64,000 bases of DNA from Bradyrhizobium sp. AZCC 1721 (GTDB taxonomy: Bacteria > Pseudomonadota > Alphaproteobacteria > Rhizobiales > Xanthobacteraceae): assembly GCF_036924715.1 (NCBI RefSeq), contig NZ_JAZHSB010000001.1, forward strand, positions 1,665,001 through 1,729,000. Direction: 5' to 3'. The notes under the pieces were generated by a model that searched no databases, was not told where the DNA came from, and saw only the letters and a list, made by a program, of their open reading frames with translations. The position numbers and the translations under genes were made by a program. Positions 43,931 to 52,425 of this stretch are shown one piece after another (the stretch's first letter is position 1; each line of letters starts with the position of its first letter).

Positions 43931-44902
43931 CTAATTCTTGATCGCGTAGAGCGGCGTTCGCAGCGTTAGCTGATACGATGGCTTCGGCGTCCAGGCGATC
44001 TGCGCGGTAATGCCGAACAGTCGGTTGTCGTCGTCGTCCATACGGTCGAGGTCGAACCGCACGATCGGCTGGGTGAACGCGGCAAACGGCGTCAGGTTCA
44101 GGAGCTGCGCGCCGCCGAAGTGCTGCACGCCGAAGCGGCCGGTAAGCTTCCAGTTGTTGTCCCACTGATAATAGCCGCCGACATAGCCCATGATATCGGG
44201 GCTGACGCGGGCGAGCGGGGTATCGACGAAGACTCTGGCGTATTGCGCGCCAGCGAGCAGCCCGCGCGTTTCATCCGCGTTCAGCGCGTAGTCCGCCTCG
44301 AGGATGGTGTTGTAGGCCGTCGTGGCCAGCGGCGCGTCGGAAATCGATCGCGTCGCGTTGGCTTGGATGGTGATGGTCGGAAACGTTCCGCCGTTCTGCT
44401 GATAGATGTCGGCCTGAAATCCGACGGTAAAGGCGTAGATCGAGAACGTCGTCCAGGGATCGGTACCCGCCTGCGAGGTGGCTCCGCTGACCCCGCCATA
44501 CACCGAGAGCCAATCGTTGACATCGACGGTCAAGGGCAGGTCGACCGAGACGCTCTGGCTGGACGGCGAGGTCCGGGTTCGGAGCGAGGAAAGGTTCGCC
44601 AGCCTCGATAACAACGGAGGCGCGCTGAATCCGATCGAGAGCGAGCCGGCAGGCAGCGTCGAGTAGATGGTTCTCATATCGAGGTAGAAGTTCGGCAGGG
44701 CCGGCTTGGTTGTGGCCGCATCTTCCTCATCGTCGTCTTTGTCTTTTCCGAGGGCCAGACCTGAAAGGCAGAACGACACCAGCACGCCGAGCGCCAGGCT
44801 TCTGACGGATCGCGCTGGCGCGAACCTCAGCCGCCGAGGTGCAGTGGACTTGGTAATACTGGTGCTCAATCGACGCCGCCTTTGACTGGCCCACATGACC
44901 AT
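43931..44902 (-). CDS. Outer-membrane beta-barrel-like protein, function unknown
   Basis: This protein of about 323 aa has a basic N-terminus, a signal peptide (SVRSLALGVLVSFCLSGLAL then G-K) and an acidic patch (KDKDDDEED) after cleavage. The rest alternates short amphipathic strands (FSIYAFTVGFQADIYQQNGG, GGYYQWDNNWKLTGRFGVQH) typical of a beta-barrel, ending LRTPLYAIKN. The start is ATG at 44900-44902 or 6 nt later; further upstream the frame looks random. It is convergent with nasA and probably independent of it. Confidence 0.65.
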   Translation of the reverse strand: MVMWASQRRRRLSTSITKSTAPRRLRFAPARSVRSLALGVLVSFCLSGLALGKDKDDDEEDAATTKPALPNFYLDMRTIYSTLPAGSLSIGFSAPPLLSRLANLSSLRTRTSPSSQSVSVDLPLTVDVNDWLSVYGGVSGATSQAGTDPWTTFSIYAFTVGFQADIYQQNGGTFPTITIQANATRSISDAPLATTAYNTILEADYALNADETRGLLAGAQYARVFVDTPLARVSPDIMGYVGGYYQWDNNWKLTGRFGVQHFGGAQLLNLTPFAAFTQPIVRFDLDRMDDDDNRLFGITAQIAWTPKPSYQLTLRTPLYAIKN

Positions 44903-45065
44903 TTGGCCGCGGCGAATACAAGCAGCGGTCGCCGCGCGGGCCCTCGATCTTGCGGCAGGTGTGGCGCGTTTGCGCCGCGTGGACAAAACCGAGGTCAAGG
45001 GATTCTGGGGCCCGGGGCAGGGCAAAGGCGTCATGTGTCGGTGACGAGTTCGCCGGATCTTTCCG

Positions 45066-46268
45066 TCATTTCGAAGAAATTCCGTTGGACTTCCCGATGA
45101 TGGAGAACATCACGGCCGCTATGATGCCGGACAGCAGAGATGCCAGGAGAACGCCGAGGCGGACCTGCGCGAGGACGACTTCGTCGTCGAACGCGAGCGT
45201 TCCGATGAAGAGGCTCATGGTGAAACCGATGCCGGTCAGGATGGCCGTGGCATAGAATTTCGTCGTCGTGGCCCCGTCCGGCATCGCAGCGAGGCCCAGC
45301 CTGACGGCGAGCAGAGAGGCGCCGAAGACGCCGATCTGCTTGCCGATGAACAGCCCCGCGATGATCCCAAGTGGTATCGGCCCTGTCAGCTTTTCCAAGG
45401 TCAGCCCATGAAACGATACGCCTGCATTGGCGAAGGCAAAGAGCGGCACGATGGCGAAACTGACCCACGGCTTGAGTGCATGTTCGGTGTCCTCGAGCAG
45501 GCTGTGGCCATTATGCCGGGTCAGCGGCATCGCGAAGCCGACAGCGACACCGGCAAGTGTCGCATGCACGCCGGATTTGAGCACGCAGACCCAGGTGAAA
45601 AGGCCGGCGATCAAATAGAATGCGGGCCTTCGCACATCGAGCAGGTTGAGGACCACAAGCGCAGCGATGCCGAGTGCGCCGAGCCCCAGCGCCAGAACCG
45701 AAAGGTCGGCAGCATAGAACAACGCGATGACGATGATGGCCATGAGGTCGTCAATGATCGCAAGCGCCAACAGAAAAGTCTTTAGCGAGGCCGGTACCTT
45801 GCGTCCCAGCATGGCGCAGACGCCGAGCGCAAAGGCGATGTCGGTGGCTGCCGGTATGGCCCAGCCGCGCAACGCCTCGGCATCGCCCCAGTTGATCGCG
45901 GCAAAAATGGCGGCCGGCGTGACAAATCCGCCGAACGCGGCGATCACGGGCAATGCCGCTTTCTTCGGGCTCGCCAGCGCACCCTCGATCGCCTCGCGTT
46001 TGATCTCGAGGCCGACCAGCAGAAAGAACACCGCCATCAAGCCGTCGTTGATCCAGTGTTCGAGCGTCTTGCTCAGTCCGATCGATGCGATCCGCACCTC
46101 GCCGGTCGTATGCAACAGCGCCTGATACTCCGGCCCGAGCGGTGAGTTAGCGACGATGAGCGCTGCGGCTGCGGCGATGCCAAGCGCGATACCGCCATAA
46201 AGGTCGGTATTGTCGGCAATGTGAGGCGCGGCCGTCGGAGCCTTGGCCGTCGGAGTCTTGGCCGTCAT
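45066..46268 (-). CDS. nhaA: Na+/H+ antiporter NhaA
   Basis: This 400-aa inner-membrane protein shows NhaA motifs: INDGLMAVFFLLVGLEIKRE, AATDIAFALGVCAML and the ion-binding Asp pair in LALAIIDDLMAIIVIALFY. It exchanges Na+ (or Li+) for H+ and helps pH and salt homeostasis. The N-terminus contains MTAKTPTAKAPTAAPH, encoded by a 15-bp tandem duplication. Its ATG overlaps the stop of the upstream TetR gene, so the two form an operon. Confidence 0.95.
   Translation of the reverse strand: MTAKTPTAKAPTAAPHIADNTDLYGGIALGIAAAAALIVANSPLGPEYQALLHTTGEVRIASIGLSKTLEHWINDGLMAVFFLLVGLEIKREAIEGALASPKKAALPVIAAFGGFVTPAAIFAAINWGDAEALRGWAIPAATDIAFALGVCAMLGRKVPASLKTFLLALAIIDDLMAIIVIALFYAADLSVLALGLGALGIAALVVLNLLDVRRPAFYLIAGLFTWVCVLKSGVHATLAGVAVGFAMPLTRHNGHSLLEDTEHALKPWVSFAIVPLFAFANAGVSFHGLTLEKLTGPIPLGIIAGLFIGKQIGVFGASLLAVRLGLAAMPDGATTTKFYATAILTGIGFTMSLFIGTLAFDDEVVLAQVRLGVLLASLLSGIIAAVMFSIIGKSNGISSK
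46231..46266. repeat. Two tandem copies of a 15-bp unit at the nhaA 5' end
   Basis: GCCGTCGGAGCCTTG and GCCGTCGGAGTCTTG are adjacent and followed by a partial GCCGTC. They lie within the first codons of nhaA. Confidence 0.85.
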
Positions 46269-46903
46269 GAACCAGCCTTGCCGGCCTTCTCGATGGCAAC
46301 GGACAGCGCGAGCTTGGTTTCCGCCACAATGTCCTCGACCAGTTCTTCCCGGCTGACATGGGCAGCCTGGCCGGTGAGCAATCCCTGTTCGGCGAGCATG
46401 ACCACGCCGTGTAGTGAGGCCCAGACCTTGAGCGCGCTCCGCTCGCGCAACAGTTCTACAGCGGGCGCCTCCAGCGCCTCTACCAGGAGCTCGAAGGTCT
46501 CCATTGCGGCACTATGCAGCTCGCTGCCTTTCGGCGCGCATGCCATGGTTCGAGACGCGAACATCAGGCGATAGATGCCGTTGCGGCGCAGGCCGAAATC
46601 AAGCGTGAGCTGCGCGAAACGCGACAGCTTCGACTGCTTCGACGGCTTTTCAAGCGCCGCACGCATCATGGCGCTGAACTGGCGAAACGCTTCGGCCGTC
46701 ACGGCCGTCAGCAGCGTCTCGCGATCGGCGAAATGCTTGTAGGGCGCCGGCTGCGAGACGCCGAGTTTCTTGGCCAGCGCGCTGATGCTGATCGCTTCGG
46801 GACCGCCTAGTTCCACTTCATGCAACGCGGCTTGAACCAGGGCATCACGAAGATCCCCATGGTGGTAGGCATTCAGCGCTTTACGTGCGGGTCGAGGTGA
46901 CAT
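46265..46903 (-). CDS. TetR/AcrR-family regulator upstream of nhaA
   Basis: This 212-aa regulator has a TetR HTH at residues 15-65 (YHHGDLRDALVQAALHEVEL, SISALAKKLGVSQPAPYKHF) and a C-terminal domain of the TetR_C group (FASRTMACAPKGSELHSAAM, ALKVWASLHGVVMLAEQGLL). It is divergent from the ferredoxin-P450 operon with a 152-bp region between, and co-transcribed with nhaA. It may control both. Repeated TATAACTT motifs flank a strong promoter in the region. Confidence 0.88.
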   Translation of the reverse strand: MSPRPARKALNAYHHGDLRDALVQAALHEVELGGPEAISISALAKKLGVSQPAPYKHFADRETLLTAVTAEAFRQFSAMMRAALEKPSKQSKLSRFAQLTLDFGLRRNGIYRLMFASRTMACAPKGSELHSAAMETFELLVEALEAPAVELLRERSALKVWASLHGVVMLAEQGLLTGQAAHVSREELVEDIVAETKLALSVAIEKAGKAGS

Positions 46904-46930
46904 TCAGTTCCATGATCTATAACTTTTGCC

Positions 46931-46960
46931 TTGACAGCACAACGGCAACGCGAATGTAAT
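46931..46960 (+). promoter_or_regulatory. Sigma-70-type promoter of ferredoxin-P450 unit
   Basis: TTGACA (46931-46936) and TGTAAT (46955-46960) are spaced by 18 bp. TATAACTT occurs just before (46917-46924) and just after (46965-46972), a possible operator pair. Confidence 0.5.
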
Positions 46961-47055
46961 ACGATATAACTTCGCGGTGCTGCGGCGGATCTGTGCCGCT
47001 GCGCCGACGAAAGGCCGCGCGAGACAATGCGCGCCACAAAGAGGGGAACGCTGCG

Positions 47056-47265
47056 ATGGCTGCAAAGCTGAAGATCCGCGTCGACCAGGACAAATGCCAG
47101 GGACACGCGCGCTGTAAATCACTGGCCCCCGAACTGTTCGAGCTCGACGAATTCGGCAACGCGCACGAAACAGGCGATGGTTCTGTGCCTGCGGGCCTGG
47201 AAGACAAGGCCTGGCTCGCCCAGAGTAACTGTCCGGAAATTGCCATCGAGGTGACCGAAGAATAA
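47056..47265 (+). CDS. 3Fe-4S-type ferredoxin, P450 redox partner
   Basis: This 69-aa ferredoxin has CQGHARCKSLAPELFELDEF and a distal Cys in QSNCPEIAIEV: three cluster Cys, with His or Ala at the position of a fourth ligand, as in P450-associated 3Fe-4S ferredoxins. It would pass electrons to the P450 encoded 60 bp downstream. The ATG at 47056 is taken because the fold begins there. Confidence 0.9.
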   Translation: MAAKLKIRVDQDKCQGHARCKSLAPELFELDEFGNAHETGDGSVPAGLEDKAWLAQSNCPEIAIEVTEE

Positions 47266-47325
47266 TCCGGTCGCGGATCTTTCATCCATTACGATCTGAA
47301 CGAACCAAGCAGAGGAATTGCTCCG

Positions 47326-48546
47326 ATGTCCGATTCCGCCAGCATCATGCCCGAGCATCCGCCAGTCACCGACTGGATCAACGATTTCGACCATACCGAC
47401 CCGGTGTGGACGGAAGATCCGTTTCCGATCTGGGAAGAGCTGCGCGCGGCTTCGCCGGTCGTTCATACCGACCGGTTTCTCGGCTGCTACATGCCGACCA
47501 CGTACCAGGCGGTGAAGGAAATCGCCTACGACACCGAGCACTTTTCGTCCCGACGCGTGATCGTGCGCGACGTTCGCCCGGAGATTACGGCCCGCGCGCC
47601 GCCGATCACCTCCGACCCGCCCGAGCACAAGCCGGCCAAGCAGATTCTGCTGCCGCCTTTCACCCCGGACGCGATGAAGAAGCTGGAGCCGCGGGTCCGC
47701 GCGATCTGCAACGAGCTGATCGACGAGTTCATTGCCGACGGCAAATGCGACGCCGCCGCCCGCTACACCAAGCACATTCCGGTGCGCGCCATCGCGCACA
47801 TGCTCGGGATTCCCGAGAAGGACGGCGACCTGTTCATCAAATGGATTCACGGCATCCTTGAACTCGGCATCAAGGACGACAACGCGCTGATGGAGGCGGT
47901 GAAGGAGATGACTGGCTATTTCGCCGGCCAGATCGAGCAACGCAAGAAGAATCCGACCGACGATCTGATCTCGACCCTGATGAAGGCGAAAGACAAGGAT
48001 GGAAATCCGTTGGCTGACGAACACGTGCTGGGTTCGCTGCGGCTGCTGTTGATCGCCGGCATCGACACCACCTGGAGCGCGATCGGGTCCTCGCTGTGGC
48101 ATCTGGCCAAGACGCCCGCGGACCGCGAGCGCCTCGTCAAGGAGCCGGAGCTGATGCCGCTCGCAGTTGAGGAATTGCTGCGCGCCTACTCACCGGTGAC
48201 GATGGCACGTGAGGTGATGAAGGAGACGACGGTCAGCGGCTGCCCGGTCAGGCCCGGCAACATGGTGCTGCTGTCGTTCCCGGCCGCCAACCGCGATCCC
48301 GCCATGTTCCCCGATGCCGACAAGGTGGTCATCGACCGCAAGGAGAACCGGCACGCCGCGTTCGGCCTCGGCATTCACCGCTGCGTCGGCTCCAACCTCG
48401 CTCGCATGGAAATGACGGTTGCGATCGAGGAATGGCTGAAGCGGATTCCGGATTTCAGGCTCGATCCGGCCGGCAAGGTCACATGGTCGGAAGGCACCGT
48501 TCGCGGCCCGCGTCAGTTGCCCCTGCTGTTCGGGAAGGCGAGCTGA
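47326..48546 (+). CDS. Cytochrome P450 (CYP)
   Basis: This 406-aa soluble bacterial P450 has the I-helix oxygen motif LIAGIDTTWSAIGSSLWHLA, the K-helix ExxR in EELLRAYSPV and the haem-binding AFGLGIHRCVGSNLARMEM with the axial Cys. DPPEHKPAKQILLPPF is typical of class I CYPs of catabolic clusters. It would hydroxylate an unknown, probably hydrophobic substrate with the adjacent ferredoxin; no reductase gene is present in the window. A REP-like repeat follows it. Confidence 0.95.
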   Translation: MSDSASIMPEHPPVTDWINDFDHTDPVWTEDPFPIWEELRAASPVVHTDRFLGCYMPTTYQAVKEIAYDTEHFSSRRVIVRDVRPEITARAPPITSDPPEHKPAKQILLPPFTPDAMKKLEPRVRAICNELIDEFIADGKCDAAARYTKHIPVRAIAHMLGIPEKDGDLFIKWIHGILELGIKDDNALMEAVKEMTGYFAGQIEQRKKNPTDDLISTLMKAKDKDGNPLADEHVLGSLRLLLIAGIDTTWSAIGSSLWHLAKTPADRERLVKEPELMPLAVEELLRAYSPVTMAREVMKETTVSGCPVRPGNMVLLSFPAANRDPAMFPDADKVVIDRKENRHAAFGLGIHRCVGSNLARMEMTVAIEEWLKRIPDFRLDPAGKVTWSEGTVRGPRQLPLLFGKAS

Positions 48547-48566
48547 GTGCAATACGGGCGTGGCTT

Positions 48567-48631
48567 CACCTCTCCCGCTTGCGGGGGAGGTCGGATCGCA
48601 TCATCGGTGCGATCCGGGTGGGGGCTCTCTC
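48567..48631. repeat. REP-like palindromic intergenic repeat
   Basis: Two stems follow each other: CCTCTCCCGC with GCGGGGGAGG, and GGATCGCA with TGCGATCC around a 7-nt loop. This matches the type of palindromic element scattered between genes in Bradyrhizobium. Confidence 0.7.
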
Positions 48632-48784
48632 ATACGAACGGTGCGACTCGCGGCGCCACCCCTCCGGCTCTTCGATCCAATGCGCTGCTGGCACTTGACC
48701 TCGATCTTCGCGTCGCTGAACGGCGGGATCAATAAGAAACAAGAGGCGGAGAGATACACCGCCGGCAGCAGACGGGAGGTCGTG

Positions 48785-49318
48785 ATGAGCCGTATCTTTG
48801 GTGCAGTCTGCCAGAACGGATATGTCGTCCGCGATATCCGAGCCGCCATGGATCATTGGGTCAATGTGATTGGCGTCGGGCCCTGGTACTATATCGACAA
48901 AGTCAAGACCGATTACTTCCGCCACCGCGGCCAGGACTCCGCCATGGAGATGAGCGTAGCGCTCGCCAATTCCGGCGATGTCCAGATCGAGCTGATCCAG
49001 CAGCGCAACGACGCGCCCTCGATGTACAAGGAGTTTCTCGATTCCGGTCGCGAGGGCTTGCAGCATATGTCGTACTGGACCCGCGAATATCAGGCCCTCT
49101 ACGACCGCGCGCTGTCGCTTGGCTATAAAGTGGGACACGAGGGCCAGATCGGCGGCGAAAAAGGCCGCTTCGCGTATTTCGATACCCAAGCCCATCCCGG
49201 CACCGTGGTGGAGATTTCAGACATCAGCGGAAGCAAGGGAAGTTTCTTCGAGCACATCCGCCGGGTTGCCGCCGATTGGGACGGCTCCGATCCGATCCGC
49301 GAAGTAGGTGGCCGCTGA
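48785..49318 (+). CDS. VOC (glyoxalase-fold) family protein
   Basis: This 177-aa protein starts MSRIFGAVCQNGYVVRDIRA, an N-terminal VOC strand, and has two beta-alpha-beta modules: MDHWVNVIGVGPWYYID and VQIELIQQRNDAPSMYKEFL in the first, GLQHMSYWT and FAYFDTQAHPGTVVEISDI in the second. Potential metal ligands are the His in LQHMSYW and the Glu in VVEISD. VOC enzymes include dioxygenases, epimerases and glyoxalases. Placed after P450 and before a CMD-family gene, it suggests ring or keto-acid metabolism. Confidence 0.85.
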   Translation: MSRIFGAVCQNGYVVRDIRAAMDHWVNVIGVGPWYYIDKVKTDYFRHRGQDSAMEMSVALANSGDVQIELIQQRNDAPSMYKEFLDSGREGLQHMSYWTREYQALYDRALSLGYKVGHEGQIGGEKGRFAYFDTQAHPGTVVEISDISGSKGSFFEHIRRVAADWDGSDPIREVGGR

Positions 49319-49336
49319 GCGATGCGCGATCCGGCA

Positions 49337-49364
49337 ACCGTGAAGTAACCACCGTGAAGTAACC
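49337..49364. repeat. Two exact tandem copies of a 14-bp unit
   Basis: ACCGTGAAGTAACC is exactly duplicated in the gap between the VOC gene and the CMD-family remnant. Confidence 0.85.
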
Positions 49365-49414
49365 AGAGCGCGGAAGCGTCCGCCAATAAGAACGGCAAGC
49401 GCAAGGAGAGGCGA

Positions 49415-49773
49415 ATGGCCAGACTTCCCCTGATTGATCCGGCGACAACCAGCGGCGACGTGCGTGCGTCCTTCGATCGGATGCCGGTCGTATTGAACAT
49501 CTTCCGGATGATGGCGCATGCCGAGGACGCCGCCTTCAATGCCGCCGAAAGGCGCTGCTGGCGTTCGGCCGCGAAGTGATCGAGAACGTGCGCGTCGCTG
49601 AACCGGTCTTTGCCGCCATGCGCAGGCATCTCAGCGAGCAGGAGATCGTCGAATCGATCCTTGCGATCGGCTTCTACATGACGATGGCGCGGCTGACGGA
49701 AGCGACCGAGGTTGATCTCGACCCCGCCGCTGGTATGACCGTCTTCGAGGGCGGCCAGAAGCGAACGGGCTGA
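49415..49773 (+). pseudogene. Carboxymuconolactone decarboxylase (CMD)-family gene with deletion and frameshift
   Basis: The start MARLPLIDPATTSGDVRASF through LNIFRMMAHAEDA is typical of CMD/AhpD-like proteins. The next stretch reads AAFNAAERRCWRSAAK and stops; adding one G after GAAAGG restores ALLAFGREVIENVRVAEPVF and the normal ending [11 protein letters not shown]. Family members are about 185-190 aa, so about 70 codons, including the catalytic Cys/His region, are also missing. The 359-nt span is 1 nt short of a multiple of three. It is non-functional. Confidence 0.8.
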
Positions 49774-49838
49774 CATTGACCACGCCCCCGGTTGCAGCGA
49801 TCATCGGCCGGGTCCAACGATGGCGTGGAGCGAAGGCA

Positions 49839-50264
49839 ATGACAGGTGAGCCCGGTTCGAGCGGTCCGCGACCACTAGGCGAAATCGCCAGCTATCACGC
49901 CCACATCTACTACGATCCGGCGACCACGCGGGCCGAGGCCGAGCAACTTCGAAACTGGATCGGCGAGCGCTTTTCGGTCACGCTCGGACGGTGGCACGAC
50001 GTCAAGGTCGGCCCGCACGATCAGGCCATGTATCAGGTCGCCTTTGCCCGCGCGGTATTTTCTGAGTTGGTCCCTTGGCTGATGCTCAACCATGGCAATC
50101 TGAGCGTTCTGGTCCATCCGAATACGACCAACCCGCGCCGCGATCATCTGGCCGATCCGATCTGGATCGGGCCGGCGCTGGCCGTACATGGCGATAAGCT
50201 GCCAGAGGACGCCGAGATGGAAGAGGCGCCGGCACCGAATACCAATCCAATTCTCCGGCCTTGA
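49839..50264 (+). CDS. DOPA 4,5-dioxygenase family protein
   Basis: This 141-aa protein shows the family pattern [40 protein letters not shown] and [20 protein letters not shown], with the paired His residues that would bind iron. Known relatives cleave catechol-type rings extradiol-wise; bacterial members often have unproven substrates. The Met at 49839 is chosen because the preceding 21 codons look non-coding. It lies just downstream of the CMD remnant. Confidence 0.85.
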   Translation: MTGEPGSSGPRPLGEIASYHAHIYYDPATTRAEAEQLRNWIGERFSVTLGRWHDVKVGPHDQAMYQVAFARAVFSELVPWLMLNHGNLSVLVHPNTTNPRRDHLADPIWIGPALAVHGDKLPEDAEMEEAPAPNTNPILRP

Positions 50265-50451
50265 GCGCGGCTCTGCTGGCGAAAACCCCGGCTCGTTTAC
50301 CAATACGAGGCTTGAACCTGTGAATTCGGCCGGTCATGATAGCCGTGAGCGATTGTCTCGATTATGCCTTACTTTGGTTTGCATTATGGTGGGACTTATT
50401 CGGTGAATCCCTTAGGAATCATTCGATTCAGAAGCGCCGATCCGGGGACGA

Positions 50452-51453
50452 ATGGATAGAGCCAAGACCAGCGCAGCCGGGCTTGCGTCAAGCCGCGGTA
50501 CCCGATTGCTCCGTGAGACGGCATTCGGGACGGCGGCGCTCGCCATGGCATTGGGGTTGGCCGCCTGGGTGACCGATTTCGACGTGGTCGGCTTGATCAA
50601 GCCCGCATCCGCGAATGTCGGCAGCACATCCTCGTTCGACGAGCGCTTCGGCACCGCCTCGGTGCGGCGTTCGCTGACCATCAACTATCCCTGGCGTGTC
50701 GCCGCCCGCCCCGAGCGCGCGGACTTCGATGCGGAGTTCGCCTACATCGAAATCCTGTTGGGCGGACAATCGCGCGAGGAGCAATCGCGCGAGGAGAACG
50801 TGCAGCCTCCGCCGCCGGCCCCGACCGTCGAAGCGGCCATCCCGCTCCCGAGGTCCCGGCCGGTCATGGCCAACCTTCAGTCGGCAAGAAGCGATCCGCC
50901 GCCGGTCTCGTCCGACAACCGCACCATGTTCGAGAAGCTTGCCGATCTGGTGCCGATGCGCTTCTCGCTGGCCTCGTTGACGCCGGGGGATGGGCTGCTC
51001 AGCGAGCGCAAGGATCTGGGGGCGCTAGGCTATGACAGTCAGACCGCCGTCTACGACATTTCGGCCCGCGCCGTTTATTTGCCGAGCGGCACCAAGCTCG
51101 AGGCACACTCAGGGCTGGGCAACCTGATGGACAATCCGGCACATGTCGACCAGCGCATGGTCGGCGCGACCCCGCCGAACGTTTACGATTTGAAGCCGCG
51201 CGAGAAACTGTTTCACGGCGTCGCGGCGCTGCGCATGACCCCGATCGGCGAAAACGAAATGCACGGGCGAACGGGCCTGCTCGTGCACAGCTACCTGCTC
51301 GGGCCGAACGGTGATTCCAACGGCTGCGTCTCGATCAAGGACTACGACAGGTTCCTGCAGGCCTACCGGAACGGCGAGGTCAAGCGGCTCGTCGTCGTGC
51401 CGAGTCTGCGCGAAGGCCTCACCGCGTCGCGGCGTTCGCCATCTCCGTCATGA
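50452..51453 (+). CDS. DUF2778 (L,D-transpeptidase-like) envelope protein
   Basis: This 333-aa protein has an N-terminal membrane helix (about residues 26-43), a Pro/Glu-rich linker that includes the duplicated QSREEQSREE, and a C-terminal DUF2778 domain with YDISARAVYLPSGTKLEAHS, the His in GLLVHSYLLGP and Cys in GDSNGCVSIKDY. The His/Cys pair is that of L,D-transpeptidases or of Tlde1-type peptidoglycan-acting enzymes. It would act in the periplasm. The next gene overlaps its stop codon. Confidence 0.85.
   Translation: MDRAKTSAAGLASSRGTRLLRETAFGTAALAMALGLAAWVTDFDVVGLIKPASANVGSTSSFDERFGTASVRRSLTINYPWRVAARPERADFDAEFAYIEILLGGQSREEQSREENVQPPPPAPTVEAAIPLPRSRPVMANLQSARSDPPPVSSDNRTMFEKLADLVPMRFSLASLTPGDGLLSERKDLGALGYDSQTAVYDISARAVYLPSGTKLEAHSGLGNLMDNPAHVDQRMVGATPPNVYDLKPREKLFHGVAALRMTPIGENEMHGRTGLLVHSYLLGPNGDSNGCVSIKDYDRFLQAYRNGEVKRLVVVPSLREGLTASRRSPSPS
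50767..50796. repeat. Two exact tandem copies of a 15-bp unit in the DUF2778 gene
   Basis: CAATCGCGCGAGGAG is exactly duplicated in frame, encoding QSREEQSREE in the linker. Confidence 0.85.
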
Positions 51454-51719
51454 CCGCAGTTGCGGGCGATACCGCCGATTCCGACACCCCGCTGCGGGCG
51501 CTCTTCAAGATCAGCCTGAACGGCAAAACGGTGTCGATCGCCACCGTCGGCCAGGCCTATCGCTTCATCACCAATCTCTCCTCGATCGAATGGATCGAAT
51601 TCCGCGCGCTGCATGCCGAAGCCGTGCAAGCACTGCAGGGCGCCGCTGATAACGCGATGCTGACCGTGCAGGCGACCGACGCCTTGCGTGCGCTGTTCGT
51701 CCGCGCGAAGCTGTTGTGA
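51450..51719 (+). CDS. Small hypothetical protein, DUF982-like
   Basis: This 89-aa protein overlaps the DUF2778 gene by ATGA. Its pattern, a beta strand FKISLNGKTVSIATVGQAYR followed by an amphipathic helix HAEAVQALQGAADNAM and a final ALRALFVRAKLL, resembles the small DUF982 family of Rhizobiales. The match is by eye only. The role is unknown; coupling to an envelope enzyme gene may be incidental. Confidence 0.55.
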   Translation: MTAVAGDTADSDTPLRALFKISLNGKTVSIATVGQAYRFITNLSSIEWIEFRALHAEAVQALQGAADNAMLTVQATDALRALFVRAKLL

Positions 51720-51777
51720 AGGCGCCGGCCTGTCAGTGGAAGCCCCCACGGCTGTGTCTCATGGATGCTTGAGAAAT

Positions 51778-51807
51778 ACGTCCCAAGAAAAAACGTCCCA
51801 AGGAAAA
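51778..51807. repeat. Two tandem copies of a 15-bp unit before the NTF2-like gene
   Basis: ACGTCCCAAGAAAAA is followed by ACGTCCCAAGGAAAA (one change). The second copy contains the AAGGA that serves as RBS for the next gene. Confidence 0.85.
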
Positions 51808-51816
51808 AAAGCCCGC

Positions 51817-52425
51817 ATGCCCTTAAGTCACGCCGAAATTGAAGACGATCGCCTGATCCGGGAATTGTTGCAGAACTGGGCGATCTGGCGCGATGCCGGA
51901 GATTGGGAGCGTTTCCGCACGGTCTGGCATCCGGACGGCCGCATGATGGCGACCTGGACGCAGGGCACCGGTGACGAGTTCATCGAAATCAGCAAGCAGG
52001 CCTGGGCCAAGGGCGTCAGCATCCTGCATTTTCTCGGCGGCATCTCGGTTGACCTCGCAGGCGCCCGCGCGATTGCGCAGACCAAAATGACGATCTCGCA
52101 GCGTGCCGAGGTCGAGGGCGTGCTGTGCGACGTGCTCTGCACCGGGCGATTCTACGACTTCCTCGAAAAGCGGGAGGGACGCTGGGGCATCGTGCTGCGC
52201 CAGCCGATCTATGAGAAGGACCGCATGGACCCCGTCACGCCGGGCACGGCCCCGGTGCTGGACAAGGCTCTCCTCGAGCAATTCCCGCCGGGCTACCGCC
52301 ATCTCGCCTATTTGCAGACCCGCATCGGCTACACGGTCAAGCGCGACATGCCCGGCCTGAAGGGACCCGAGGTCGAGGCCTTGTATGCGCGCGGCGCGGC
52401 GTGGCTGCAGGGCAGGCCGCTCTAA
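51817..52425 (+). CDS. NTF2-like (SnoaL-type) protein
   Basis: This 202-aa protein begins MPLSHAEIEDDRLIRELLQN and contains the SnoaL_4-type stretch NWAIWRDAGDWERFRTVWHP with DGRMMATW, a cone-shaped NTF2 fold. It has a longer C-terminal half (EKREGRWGIVLRQPIYEKDR to LKGPEVEALYARGAAW) than minimal members. Related proteins are ring hydroxylase small subunits, isomerases or dehydratases. It converges on, and overlaps by 4 bp, the MetE-like gene, but its RBS and start are clear. Confidence 0.75.
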   Translation: MPLSHAEIEDDRLIRELLQNWAIWRDAGDWERFRTVWHPDGRMMATWTQGTGDEFIEISKQAWAKGVSILHFLGGISVDLAGARAIAQTKMTISQRAEVEGVLCDVLCTGRFYDFLEKREGRWGIVLRQPIYEKDRMDPVTPGTAPVLDKALLEQFPPGYRHLAYLQTRIGYTVKRDMPGLKGPEVEALYARGAAWLQGRPL

